Part shown: in pieces, positions 54,141-63,900 of the stretch
Layout: every line of letters starts with the position of its first letter
How positions within the stretch are numbered: the stretch's first letter is position 1
Source: Aneurinibacillus tyrosinisolvens
GTDB taxonomy: Bacteria > Bacillota > Bacilli > Aneurinibacillales > Aneurinibacillaceae
Direction of reading: 5' to 3'
Assembly: GCF_001015055.1 (NCBI RefSeq)
Contig: NZ_BBWZ01000024.1
Location: forward strand, 1 to 64,000
DNA: 64,000 nt
Position numbers and translations under genes: made by a program
The notes under the pieces: generated by a model
What the model was told of the DNA's origin: nothing
The model's input: only the letters and a program-made list of their open reading frames with translations
Databases searched by the model: none

Positions 54141-54372
54141 TGATGTGTTTTTCGTGTGATTTTTATGTTGTATTTATATTGTTATTCTATTGTTCGTCCG
54201 TTCCTTCTTTTTCTTAACATAATTTTTATGTTTTTTTATGTGATAATTATGTGATATTTATATGGATTTCATATGTAAATAATTCGGAAATAATATAAAA
54301 TCTCCTCCAAGAAATAGAAAAATAATTTAGAAACATAGAAATGATGTGTTTTTCATGTGCTTTTTATATGTT
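54141..54372. repeat. Centromere-like repeats upstream of parM
   Basis: TGATGTGTTTTTC at 54141 recurs at 54342 with the following TTTTTAT(A)TG part also kept (about 25 of 30 bases). Between them TTTATGTGATAATTATGTGAT at about 54235-54255 repeats the ATGTGAT unit. Such direct repeats ahead of the parM operon are the usual parC. The whole 54025-54770 stretch is AT-rich with no gene. Confidence 0.65.
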
Positions 54373-54438
54373 TTCAATGTAATACAAATATAAAAGACAG
54401 ATAAAATTGAAAAAATGATAAAACTCAAAAACGATTTC

Positions 54439-54452
54439 TGTAGTGATTGCAA
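54439..54452 (+). promoter_or_regulatory. Dispersed 14-bp site, copy 3
   Basis: TGTAGTGATTGCAA preceded by TTTC. In the gap between the partition operon and the MerR-like gene. Confidence 0.75.
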
Positions 54453-54770
54453 GGAAATTGTGCTCAAATCTAGCATATAGGTGTGATATACATAAGATTT
54501 AACTATCGAAATACATCGAAGATGGATAACGAATATAGCAAACATGGATAAAAGGTAGATGGAAGAACGCCTGTTTTCGTTGTTATATCTAGATTTTTTT
54601 AATAGAATATAAATCAAACGATAGGTGAAAGATGGAAAAGGCATAGATTGATACTAGATTAAAAGTATATAACGCTTAATTCATAACCCACCTTTTACAT
54701 AGAAAAAAGAAAAGTTTTATCCACTTTAACCGAAAAAATAAGAGAAACAGGAATGAGAGGAGGAATTAAC

Positions 54771-55902
54771 GTGAAAGTGCACATCAACGATGTGGCAAAC
54801 CAGTTGAATATCTCGTATACACGGATTCGGAACTGGAAAAATGAAGGCCTTGTTCCTTTCATCATGGACAACAAGAAGATTTATTTTGACGAGGAAGGAA
54901 TCGAAAGAATCAAAGAGGTCAAACGTATCTACGATGAACACGAGGAAAAAAATGCAAAAACGGGCAGCCAGGTGAAGCTGACTTACCATGAAATAAGAGA
55001 AATGCTCGACATTGAAGCTCCAGTGCCCGTTGAAGAGAAAGAACCGACGGGTCGTGTAAATATTTCTTCGCAAGTTTCTTATCAAGAAAGACATTCAGAA
55101 GAAGCTCAAGAACACCAGATCCTTCGTCTGCTATTAGAGGAACGGGAAGCCTCAAAACTTCAGTCGAAATCACTTTCTGTTGCATTAGAGAAAGTAGATT
55201 TAATTGAAAAAGGTCAAAATCAAGTGGTTTTATCAAGTACAGAGTTGACCGAACTAGGAAAAAAAACCATTCAACAACTTATGAAGCAGGAACAAGAAAT
55301 TTCTAATCAATTTCAGTTGTTACTGAATTCCGATGAGAGAAGAAATCGTCTACAAGATGAGCAGACGGAAGTCATCCGTTCTGTACTTGTACAAAATGAA
55401 ACAATAAACGAAGGTGCCGAGAAGATTATTCTTTCCCAAGAGCAACTCAGCAGTGCGGTACAAATGATGTTAACAAGGCTTGCAGAAAAAGAAGAGCAGG
55501 AAAAGCGGGAAAATCAACTTCTTCTTGAAACAAATGAGCTAAAACAACAGCTGCAGGCGGAACGGGAAGCACGCCTGGTAGCTGAAAATGAAGCGAATTC
55601 AGCTAAATTGCAACTAGCAGCTGCAAATACCTTGGCTGAAGAAAAGGTTCATTCCATCGAAGCACAAAAGCAGCTGGTTGAAAAAACAGCAGCAGAGAAA
55701 CAAAAAAATCCTGGAAGAACAAATAAAGAAACTTCAAGAGCAGGTAACTTCTTTGCAAAATGATAAAGAACATGAACGAAAAATGAATGTAGCTTCTCAG
55801 CGTTTATTGCAATTAGAACGAGAACTAAAAGAAAAAGAGATTGCAGCTGCCGTCGAAGAAGCAAAACCAACGGGTCTTTTCGGCCGCATATTCGGTAAAT
55901 AA
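54771..55902 (+). CDS. MerR-like DNA-binding coiled-coil protein, frame broken late
   Basis: From GTG 54771 (AGAGGAGG seven bases ahead). Residues 1-60 are a MerR-type helix-turn-helix: INDVANQLNISYTRIRNWKN and FDEEGIERIKEVKRIYDE. The rest is a long coiled coil. In the first frame a seven-base A run (55702-55708) leads to a short odd tail and a stop at 55763. In the shifted frame the coiled coil goes on (ILEEQIKKLQEQVTSLQNDK) to LFGRIFGK, an amphipathic end that may touch the membrane; that product has about 376 residues. This layout resembles RacA of Bacillus and KfrA. Either the run is misread or slips. It diverges from the partition operon, so a role in segregation is plausible. Confidence 0.75.
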
Positions 55903-55932
55903 ACGTCGTTTATCTAAAACGGCGTTTTTTCT
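55901..55932 (+). terminator. Rho-independent terminator
   Basis: AAACGTCGTTT and AAAACGGCGTTT pair around ATCT, followed by TTT. Right after the stop at 55902. Confidence 0.8.
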
Positions 55933-56073
55933 ATGCTTTATGTACCTAAAATACAGCCGTAATTTGCCTTATTTTCGATTTTTATCATAACTACGGTATA
56001 AAATGTCACGTAAAAATCCCAAAAAACCGTTTTTCGCCTATTTTGACGTTTATCGTTTTTTCAGGAAAACCGT

Positions 56074-56087
56074 TTGCAATCACTACA
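56074..56087 (-). promoter_or_regulatory. Dispersed 14-bp site, copy 4 (inverted)
   Basis: TTGCAATCACTACA followed by GAA, the exact reverse complement of the consensus. It lies between a terminator and the end of the split tyrosine recombinase. Confidence 0.75.
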
Positions 56088-56142
56088 GAAGAACTTGAAA
56101 TGTATCTCTTTTTCACCTGCAAGGTACATAAAAAAAGACGCT

Positions 56143-58397
56143 CTATACGGAGCGCCTTTCCTCTTTTCGTTCATTACGATTGCTTTTTCGTGCTGCTTCC
56201 TTCACTTCTTCCGTTAGGTAAACGTCCGTTATGCTTTCCCTCGAGTGGCCCAATAGCAAACTAACATAAATTTTCCCCGTTTGAGTGGTCGTCCTCTCTC
56301 TCAAAGGGAGTAGGTCATCGTCAGAAGGGTGATATCTTTCTCTTCTGCTTCCTCCTGGAGAGCTTGATTCTTCTTCACTCGGTCCCGATTCATTCGATTC
56401 AGGTCATTTGCTAATCGGCGTCGGAATTGTTCCGCATCAATCTGCAAATCCATCCACTGTTCAATTAAACTCTCAGCAAATTCTTTATTTCGAAGGGCAA
56501 ACAAACGGGTAAACATCATGTGCGCAAAGGCCTTTCTCAGCGAATGAAAGGTAAAACGTTGATGAATGATACCATCCCTCTCAAAAATGGCTTTTTTAGG
56601 CGTTTTTGAGAGAATATTGACTCGTTTTTCCTTTGTTTTTGTATTTAATTTGCTACGAACTTTAAATACAACGGGTTTTTGTCCACCGACATTTGCTCGA
56701 TTTGCCGCTTTTGCAATGGCTGTCTCGATGTATTTCATTTCTGAAGTCACATTTAAACGCTCGATTACTTGTTTTCCATTTCGATTTACATATTGATAGA
56801 TGCCGAAGAGGGGAGTGGCTACGTATGCATTCTTTTCTGTATTAAACGGGATATTGAGTGAATCAATGCGGTTCTCAAGCAGATACATCGCCTTTCTGAA
56901 AAGTGGGACTACCCGTGTAAGTTTCCCTTTGTCACGATAAAACACAGCGGTGCCATGTAAATCAAAAAACGAATCTTCTTCACATTCATCTGGAGTATCA
57001 TAAAATTCGATATCATTTGCGGTAAGTTTGAGACTGGCCTGGATCCTGCCTCCCGTAAGTAAAGCGAAGGTGGCCAAATCAATGACGGTTTGTTTATTGC
57101 GAGCTTCAAGCGCATCATCTTCAATAGTAGGCTGAGGCAGTGCCTCAATGACCTTCATCGCGGTTTCATAATCCGCTGCCATGGCTCGAATTAATGCTTG
57201 AGAACGTTGCACACCGACAGCTTCTAGTAACTCCAAAACGTAACTTTTTTGAAAAACGGAGCATTTACCGTACTCCTGGACACCTTTTCCACGCCAAATC
57301 TTCATCACGGATTTTACATACGCAGAAAAACTGGTCAGAGAATGAACCATCCACTTTATATAATTAGCAGAAATAGGCTTTCCACGGTACTTTTCTCGTA
57401 TTTGTTCCTTTTCTTCAAAGGTGAGTTCCACTCCCATTTTTGCTTCCGTCATTTCCACCATGTATTCAGACATGGTATCAAGCTCTGATACAACAAAACT
57501 CATGTCACGGGAGAAGAATCGTTCTATAAGTAAATCAAGATAAGCATAGGAAAAAAACTCCTTCCATCTCAATGGATGGACCATACCGCGGATTTCATAT
57601 TCAGGGACTTGTTCGGATAGAGGTTTTTCTGCATTTCTAGCGATTAAAACGGGGATATATTGCGTGGCAAGCCAACGGGTATAGGTTAGGGTTCGATTCA
57701 TTTCTGATTGAAACGTAGCGGCATTTTTACGCGCTTTCTTTATACGAAATCCGCTGGTTCTTGCTTTGTTAAAAATATCTACAATAAAATCCTCTGCTTC
57801 AATCCATTCAGCGTATTTCTTATAATCATTTTTGGTATCGCGGGTGAACTCACGGCTGTTTTTTTTGGTTCTCAGCAGTTCTTTCTTTTCTTTCTTTTTT
57901 CTTTTTTTTTCTTTTTTTTTCTTTTTTATGAACATTAGATTCTGCAGCTGGTCTTTTTAACGGCAATGCTGCTTGTTCTAATTCTTTAGTAGAGGGAAAA
58001 ATGCCAGGATCCAATAGATATTCCTCTCCCGTTTGCATTTCGGCCCACCAGGTGATTGTATCGTAGCGGCCGAAATGGAGATTATTTAGAAGAGTATTGG
58101 CTTCAATGGACATTTTTTCTGCTCGCACATCTGGGAAAATCTTTCGAATACGCTCTACAATATGGGTTCGGTCGGCATTATCTTCAACTTTTGCCATGAT
58201 GTACAGACAAACCTTATACAACAGCATCCTTTTTGTGAACTGCAGCTTATGATTGGGAAATTCCAATCGCATTTGTTGCACGGTATCTTCGATTTCGATG
58301 AGGCTTTTATTGCCTTTTTTGTTTTTTCATGGCCTTTCCAACGTTCATTGGATAAGGCTTTGCTGTCGTAGAATTCCTTTGAAAACTCATATTTCAA
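56143..58397 (-). pseudogene. Tyrosine recombinase split by three frameshifts
   Basis: ATG 58397 opens MKYEFSKEFYDSKALSNERW; a break in A runs near 58315-58327 leads to SLIEIEDTVQQMRLEFPNHK. A Lys-rich linker is coded by runs of nine A (57902-57920) where the frame breaks again. The main part then runs to 56301 with the first Arg (LLTGGRIQASLKL) and the HxLR box (FHSLRKAFAHM). After that stop, adding one T restores TTTQTGKIYVSLLLGHSRES and ITDVYL, the GH and catalytic Tyr, ending at 56145. All main catalytic residues are therefore present across four pieces, about 750 residues. Decay, slippage or sequence errors. Confidence 0.7.
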
Positions 58398-58516
58398 TGT
58401 GTATCACCTCTATTCATCCAATTGTACTCTGTATACTGAAAAACGGTAGAAACACAAGGATTTTATACACTTTCGCGGGTATAATGGAAGTAAGATTTAG
58501 TTTCGGAGGTGTTCAT

Positions 58517-58717
58517 ATGGGAGGCGTTTTTCAAAAGTTTGAACAAGAAATGTATCAAAAAGCACGCGAAGAAGGTTTTCGTGAAGGAATCAACCTTATA
58601 TCTCGTGTCGTAGTGCTCCTTCAAAATGGCACAGAAACCGCAGAAATCGTTGAAAAAACAGGATTATCCGAGGAACAAATCGAGAAAATCAAGGGTGCAC
58701 TATTTCGTATAGTATGA
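58517..58717 (+). CDS. Small helical protein with Rpn-type tail motif
   Basis: 66 residues from ATG 58517 with CGGAGGTG ahead. MGGVFQKFEQEMYQKAREEG, then EGINLISRVVVLLQNGTETA, EIVEKTGLSEEQIEKIK. This is the C-terminal tail of Rpn/PD-(D/E)XK transposase-family proteins as a free small protein. Similar ones lie at 30404 and 36332. Confidence 0.68.
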   Translation: MGGVFQKFEQEMYQKAREEGFREGINLISRVVVLLQNGTETAEIVEKTGLSEEQIEKIKGALFRIV

Positions 58718-58780
58718 ATGGATGCAATCGGTTGGATTTTAGGTACTCTTAGAATTAAAACCCGAAGTACAAAAATACTG

Positions 58781-58794
58781 TGTAGTGATCGCAA
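58781..58794 (+). promoter_or_regulatory. Dispersed 14-bp site, copy 5
   Basis: TGTAGTGATCGCAA, one change from the consensus. Between genes. Confidence 0.65.
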
Positions 58795-58944
58795 AAAAGT
58801 TCGAGGATAAAATCGGTCTCTAGAGGGGAGTGCTGCTCCCTCCTTTTTTTAGGGGGTGCATTTTGTCCGACATGTATTATAAAGAAAAATAAAATCGAAC
58901 CACTGGAGCAAATCCGCTGATTTTTTATTTTAGGGTTCAAAACC

Positions 58945-58971
58945 AGCGCCGCGAATAGCGGCGCTTTTTTA
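58945..58971 (+). terminator. Rho-independent terminator
   Basis: AGCGCCGC-GAATA-GCGGCGCT followed by TTTTT. Confidence 0.85.
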
Positions 58972-59178
58972 GTCCTCCTTTCTGTAATGGGTTTGTTTTG
59001 CTGCTCGATCTATTAAACGTGTCACTTTATTTTCATATTCATATAACTGCGTTTTCATTAACTTTGAGCGTAAGTAGGTTGTTTCTTGGTTCAGCCTCTT
59101 TTCGATATCTGATACTTGCTGTTTCAGTTGCTGTACTTCTTGGATTAAAAACCACATATTTTCGTCATGCGGTTCCAC
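58969..59178 (-). CDS. Small coiled-coil protein
   Basis: 69 residues, coiled coil (WFLIQEVQQLKQQVSDIEKR). GGAGGTGGTG precedes the ATG. Function unknown. Confidence 0.65.
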   Translation of the reverse strand: MEPHDENMWFLIQEVQQLKQQVSDIEKRLNQETTYLRSKLMKTQLYEYENKVTRLIDRAAKQTHYRKED

Positions 59179-59280
59179 TTACACCACCTCCAAATTTACT
59201 ATTTATCAGAAACATATGTTCCTATTTTACCCCTTTTGTAAGCAATATACCAGCAGGGATTTTGTCGTGATTGCATACTC

Positions 59281-59295
59281 AGTAGTGATTGCAAT
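59281..59295 (+). promoter_or_regulatory. Dispersed 14-bp site, copy 6
   Basis: AGTAGTGATTGCAAT, one change at the first base. A partial GTCGTGATTGCA copy lies just before it at 59264-59275. Confidence 0.7.
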
Positions 59296-59383
59296 CAAGG
59301 TTTCTTTACTGACAAAACAACCATTTCGTCCGTTTAGATAAAGCCGTTATAATTTAATTAATTCGATGGAAGGGGATAGAACA

Positions 59384-59635
59384 ATGAGGCTAGGTTATTG
59401 TTCAAAAGAGTGGTCAAAGCATCATTTCGAATTGCCAAATGGGGTCGATTTGACGAAATTATTAACCGAAGAACTTTACGGACTCTACTTAGCTGGAATC
59501 ATATCCGAACGTAGATTTAAAGAAATCCTCGGTATTGATGAAAACGAGTTTGATGATATGACGAAAAAAGTCTTTGAAACGATGGAACAATACGTCCCAA
59601 AACGGGACGATGACATTGAAATTGAATTCTGGTGA
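59384..59635 (+). CDS. Hypothetical acidic protein
   Basis: 83 residues from ATG 59384; GGAAGGGG lies nine bases ahead, and an ATG at 59366 would come before that site. MRLGYCSKEWSKHHFELPNG, then YLAGIISERRFKEILGIDEN, EFDDMTKKV, a helical motif related to the Rpn-type tails. Very acidic end. Function unknown. Confidence 0.7.
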   Translation: MRLGYCSKEWSKHHFELPNGVDLTKLLTEELYGLYLAGIISERRFKEILGIDENEFDDMTKKVFETMEQYVPKRDDDIEIEFW

Positions 59636-59642
59636 TTCTCAA

Positions 59643-59682
59643 AACCCAAAAGGAAGGCTATTGCCGACCCTTTGGGTTTTTG
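59643..59682. terminator. Terminator between convergent genes
   Basis: AACCCAAA and TTTGGGTT pair around a smaller inner AGGCTATTGCC hairpin; T runs follow on the plus strand. Confidence 0.75.
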
Positions 59683-59930
59683 CGTAATTTTTTTATAATA
59701 CTTATCACTTTTTCACCAAGTTGTTTGGACTCAGCTGCGTCTAGCATGAAGTTCATTACATCTATCGCATTCACAACATCCATGTCATCAAACAATACGG
59801 ATTGATCTGGTACACCTTGAGCAAGACAATGCAACGACCAGGCAAATTTCCCAATTTGAATAGCTGCTGCTTGTACCTCCTTTCTTTTAAAAAATTTTAC
59901 AACGACGGGTACAATGTTATTTGCTTTCAT
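59658..59930 (-). CDS. Hypothetical helical protein
   Basis: 90 residues, MKANNIVPVVVKFFKRKEVQ, then helices (AIDVMNFMLDAAESKQLGEK). AAAGGAGACAAG precedes the ATG. No family recognised. Confidence 0.65.
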   Translation of the reverse strand: MKANNIVPVVVKFFKRKEVQAAAIQIGKFAWSLHCLAQGVPDQSVLFDDMDVVNAIDVMNFMLDAAESKQLGEKVISIIKKLRKNPKGRQ

Positions 59931-60010
59931 ATCTTGTCTCCTTTGCGCCTAAGCGCCATAATTTGGTCATTCATAATGAATATTGAAGGCGTAATAAAAC
60001 CCAATAGAGT

Positions 60011-60034
60011 AAGCCGCCTCTAGGGCGGCTTACA
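60011..60034 (+). terminator. GC-rich hairpin
   Basis: AAGCCGCC-TCTA-GGGCGGCTT; a strong stem but no T run. It may end transcripts or fold in an RNA. Confidence 0.5.
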
Positions 60035-60087
60035 TGGATGAAACATGAGAAATATAGCGAGTCATCTCCTTTCTGTTTTTGGACATA

Positions 60088-60120
60088 ACAAAAGCCCGTA
60101 GGCCAATGCCACGGGCTTCT
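60088..60120 (+). terminator. Rho-independent terminator
   Basis: AAAGCCCGT and ACGGGCTT pair around AGGCCAATGCC, followed by CTTT. Confidence 0.7.
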
Positions 60121-60325
60121 TTACTGCAGCGTGATGAACCATCCTAGCTTTTGTTGCTTATACCGTCCCTATTACTTATGGCAAATCCAAATGAAAATGT
60201 ACGGGCGGTATTTTTGTTCTCATATATAAAAACAACAAAAACGGTGATTAAAAGGTTCAAACGTGAAAGTTTTTAAAAAGAATTGATATACTGGATGTAA
60301 TAATATGAAATCAGAGGTGTTCTCT

Positions 60326-60481
60326 TTGTCTGAACGGAAAAATATAAAACTGGAACGTGTTACAACACGTAAAAAACCACGGGTGGATTTGTCTAAGTCA
60401 GTTACGGAACAGATTAAAACCAACAAGGTTAAAACCCCTTCTGGTATGTCCCTTCTCGATTTTTATTACCACAGCAAATAA
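60326..60481 (+). CDS. Small basic protein
   Basis: 51 residues from TTG 60326, with AGAGGTG eight bases ahead; an in-frame ATG at 60305 lies before that site. SERKNIKLERVTTRKKPRVD, then SKSVTEQIKTNKVKTPSG and LLDFYYHSK. Basic, may bind nucleic acid. A terminator hairpin follows at once. Confidence 0.6.
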   Translation: MSERKNIKLERVTTRKKPRVDLSKSVTEQIKTNKVKTPSGMSLLDFYYHSK

Positions 60482-60510
60482 GCACGTTCCTGTTGAGGAA
60501 GGTGCTTTAT
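60481..60510 (+). terminator. Rho-independent terminator
   Basis: AGCACGTTCC and GGAAGGTGCT pair around TGTTGA, followed by TTATT. Confidence 0.7.
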
Positions 60511-60552
60511 TCATAAACAAAAATTTAACGAAATTATTTTTTATTTCTGCGG

Positions 60553-60566
60553 TTGCAATCACTACA
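60553..60566 (-). promoter_or_regulatory. Dispersed 14-bp site, copy 7 (inverted)
   Basis: TTGCAATCACTACA followed by GAA, the exact reverse complement of the consensus. Upstream of the gene at 60687. Confidence 0.75.
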
Positions 60567-60686
60567 GAAACGGTTTTGTCCCGCCGCCTATTTTTCATCT
60601 CCTCCGCTTTAGCCCATACCTCCGCCACTGTCTATGTATATTTTGAAACATTAGGAGAGAAAAAGAACTTCAAGGACGGTGTTAAG

Positions 60687-60902
60687 ATGAATAACGATAA
60701 AACCTTTCGGCCTACTGTACTCGAACGTCTAGAAAACTCTACGGGAACAACTTCTAAAATCCTCCGTTGTTTAGATTGCAACGCAGAATTCCAATTTACA
60801 GAGTTTGACCACTTTTGTTATGAACGTACAGGGTCCAGTGAATTTAAACGTTGTTTACGATGTAGGGACCTGCGGTATTTAAAAGAAGCTGGATTTTTTT
60901 GA
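60687..60902 (+). CDS. Small zinc-ribbon protein
   Basis: 71 residues from ATG 60687 (AAGGACGGTG ahead). LRCLDCNAEFQFTEFDHFCY and KRCLRCRDLRYLKEAGFF give two CxxC pairs, a zinc ribbon. Earlier in-frame ATGs would read through the 14-bp site and have no ribosome site. Function unknown; nucleic-acid binding is likely. Confidence 0.68.
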   Translation: MNNDKTFRPTVLERLENSTGTTSKILRCLDCNAEFQFTEFDHFCYERTGSSEFKRCLRCRDLRYLKEAGFF

Positions 60903-63900
60903 CCCTTACTGTGCCCGAGCCGCCCAGAAAAGCATAGAAATAGTTTAACGATAGGTGCCCTTACCATGGCCATCCTTATCGATAACATATATCTATCGTA
61001 GCCGCCCTTGGCGGTATTTTTTATACCGAAAAGTACTCTTATCGTTTGTGTCCTAAAGCGGCTCCTCCTCGTGTTTTTCCAAATGGATCTTAACGTTTCG
61101 CTGTACCGCACGCTCAAGAGCTCCAGCGACATGTGAACTCCTCGTTTTTTCCAAATGGTTTCGATAACAACAAGGAAAATAAGGATTTACACGATAGATC
61201 CTCCTTCCCGATTCACATACGCGATTCCACTTTGTTTTTACAATTGGATACGATGTAACGATTTACAATTTGATTTACAACAAATGAACACACGCTGGAT
61301 TTTCTTTTCCGATTTACACATTTGATTCACAAAAAGGATTTACACGTTGGTTTTTTCCGTCCAGAGGCGGCTATCAAATTAAAAGCGTTAAAACTCCTTA
61401 TGGGTTCTAAGGGCTGCTCTTCCTTGTATTTCTTGATGGGTCTAATCGTTATCGCTGTACCGCTACGCCCAGAACCTCAGCGATTTGTGCTTTCTTCGTT
61501 TTTTTCTATTTGTTTTCGGAAAGAACAGGGAAAACATCGCTGATTCACAAAGAAGTGCAGCTTTCAGCTGCACGAGTGGGAACGAGAAAGATTTACACGT
61601 TGGATTTTTCTTTACCGATAACATCTAGATTCAGGCCGATTTTACACAAAATGCGCGGTTTCTGATTCACGCTGGGCTTTACACAAGGCTTTAACAGCAT
61701 ATGTATTCTACGTTCTAGGATTAAAATCGCCGAATCCATGAGGAGCCATTTTGATTTACACAGAGCGGGACGCTGATTTACACCAGGCTTCAACAAACCG
61801 ATTCACACTTTTTAGCCGCCCTTGGGCGGCACATAAAACATATCGTTCTGTACTTTTATGGTTTCATTTTTTTGAAGACAAATGGAAAAATAAGGATTTA
61901 CAAAGTATTTTCTTTTTTCGATTCCACATTTTGAACCAAACAGGGAAAACAAATCGATAGGGTTTTTACCGTTATTGGAATAATAACGGTGATATCACGG
62001 CGATTTCATCTTGTTTTACACAATGCAGGCGGGACACTTGTTTTGGACGGAGATAAACCCTTATCGATATTTACTTTAACGGACAACTACTTTTGGTGAT
62101 GCGTTGATACACTGACAGGTTTCTATATTTACAGCGTTTTACACTTACACGATTACGTGATGAAACCATTTCGTCTTCGTTTATTTATAGGGTGGCGGGA
62201 CTCCGTCGTGCTTTTTTGCTACGTTGCAGGGTTTAAACGATGAAAAGATTCAACGTTGGTGGGTAGATGGGTGGGAATGAATACTTTATGGTTAAAACAA
62301 ATTAAAACAGACAAGAACATACGGTGGTTTGTTCTCGTTTGTAACATTTATTGGAATCTACATCTATATCGTTAATCGATACACTTTTCGTTTTTTACAT
62401 ACTTATCGTTATTTTATCCACTCCTGGAGCGGGACACTGCCGTGATATCCTTAACGTTTAAATCTATTTAGACGTTCTAGTCCAATACGGTTTGCAGGAA
62501 AAGTACCCTTATCGTTCTTTTTTTTCATAACGGGAGCGGGACACTCCTTGTTCTTTCCCCATTCTTTTCTTTGTTGGTTCAGGACCATGCAGCTGTTTTT
62601 TTTCGTCTTGGGTCCAGGACGTGATTATCTGTATCGCTCTTCCTTGTGTATTCAAAATTTTTCCATGTTTTTTTCTCGTTACCGCTTCAAAACCCAAACG
62701 AGAAGAACATGGCTCCATCCTTCGTGTTTTCCCACTTTTTTTCTTTGTGGGGTCTCGTCCCCTTTTCTTCGTGACCGTATCTCCTTCCGTTCGTGATGAA
62801 TCAATTTCTCCAACGTTTCATCCCCTTGCGTTTGTGATGATACCGCAGGGGCGGTGGTAGGGGAAATATAATCGGATCTTACAGCGACAAGAGATTTCGA
62901 CGTTTACGTTTCTCCCACTTGCGGTTCGTGATGGTTATCGTTTTCTTTAACGATATAGGTATTTACTGTTGGAATTAAAAACGGGGGATACACTTTTTGT
63001 TGAAACGGGAGCGGGACTCTTCGTTGGGGATTGGTACGGTGGGTGGATGAAGCTGCTGGTCTTGGGGTGAATCAGCGTTTGGGGTCCCTGTGGGTCTGAT
63101 TATCGCAGCTGGGAGCGGGAGCTAGGTGGTATCGTCGTGGGGATTCAAGGAGTGGGTACATATCGTGCGTGAGCCTTGTGGTGCTAAGTGTAAATCGAAA
63201 AAAAAAGCCACATCGTCGCGGTTTCTGTTGGTTTTTCCCATTTGTTTCTAGTACATATTGTTTCTTCGTTTACTTCCGTTTTGGGTCAGGACCATTACGT
63301 TTTTAATTTCCAGGCGGAATGAACTAATACGTTTTAGAGCTTAATGCTCTCCCACTTTTCTTCTTTGTTGTTTTGCAAAGAACGGACTTTCAGTTTTCTC
63401 TTTGTGGGGTCGGAAAAGATAACGTTTTTGGTGTAAAACGATAAGGGCATCCGTACGGTAAGGTGTCTTTAACGTGGTCTTTTTGTTCTTCTTCTTTTCT
63501 TCACGGCAAAAGACGACCCTGCTATGCCGTGCCTCTTCAAAAAATTTTAACCTTAAAAATAAAGATCAAAAGATCTATATAAAAGATTAAAACCTTCCCT
63601 CTAATGAAAAGAGACAAACCCAGAACATAGCCGCCGAAGATATACAAACATTCGCTGAAATTCACATGTGCACGGATTTTCTACTCGCATAAACCACTCA
63701 TCACCTTTCGCATCGGTGGAATTGATTTATTGTCGATGGAAAGTGCGTGGATATCTATATGAAAGGAATTATTCCTATTTTTCGATTTATGAAATGGTTA
63801 CGCGGTACAAAACATGAGGTTTCTTCAACACTCACCCTCCATAGCGATTCGCTCTTACGAGCTATATTCTATGAAAGCAATGGCCTTCGTGACGCCCGAC

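Noticed and set aside
54327-54644. Minus-strand frame of 105 codons upstream of the MerR-like gene
   Set aside because: It runs through the centromere-like repeats and a 14-bp site; composition is that of AT-rich non-coding DNA.
59264-59275. Eighth copy of the dispersed site (GTCGTGATTGCA)
   Set aside because: Only the right half matches; it is mentioned with copy 6 but not counted.
62410-62424. DnaA-box-like TTATCCACT at 62416
   Set aside because: A single near match also occurs at 54717; one copy each is not a DnaA box cluster.
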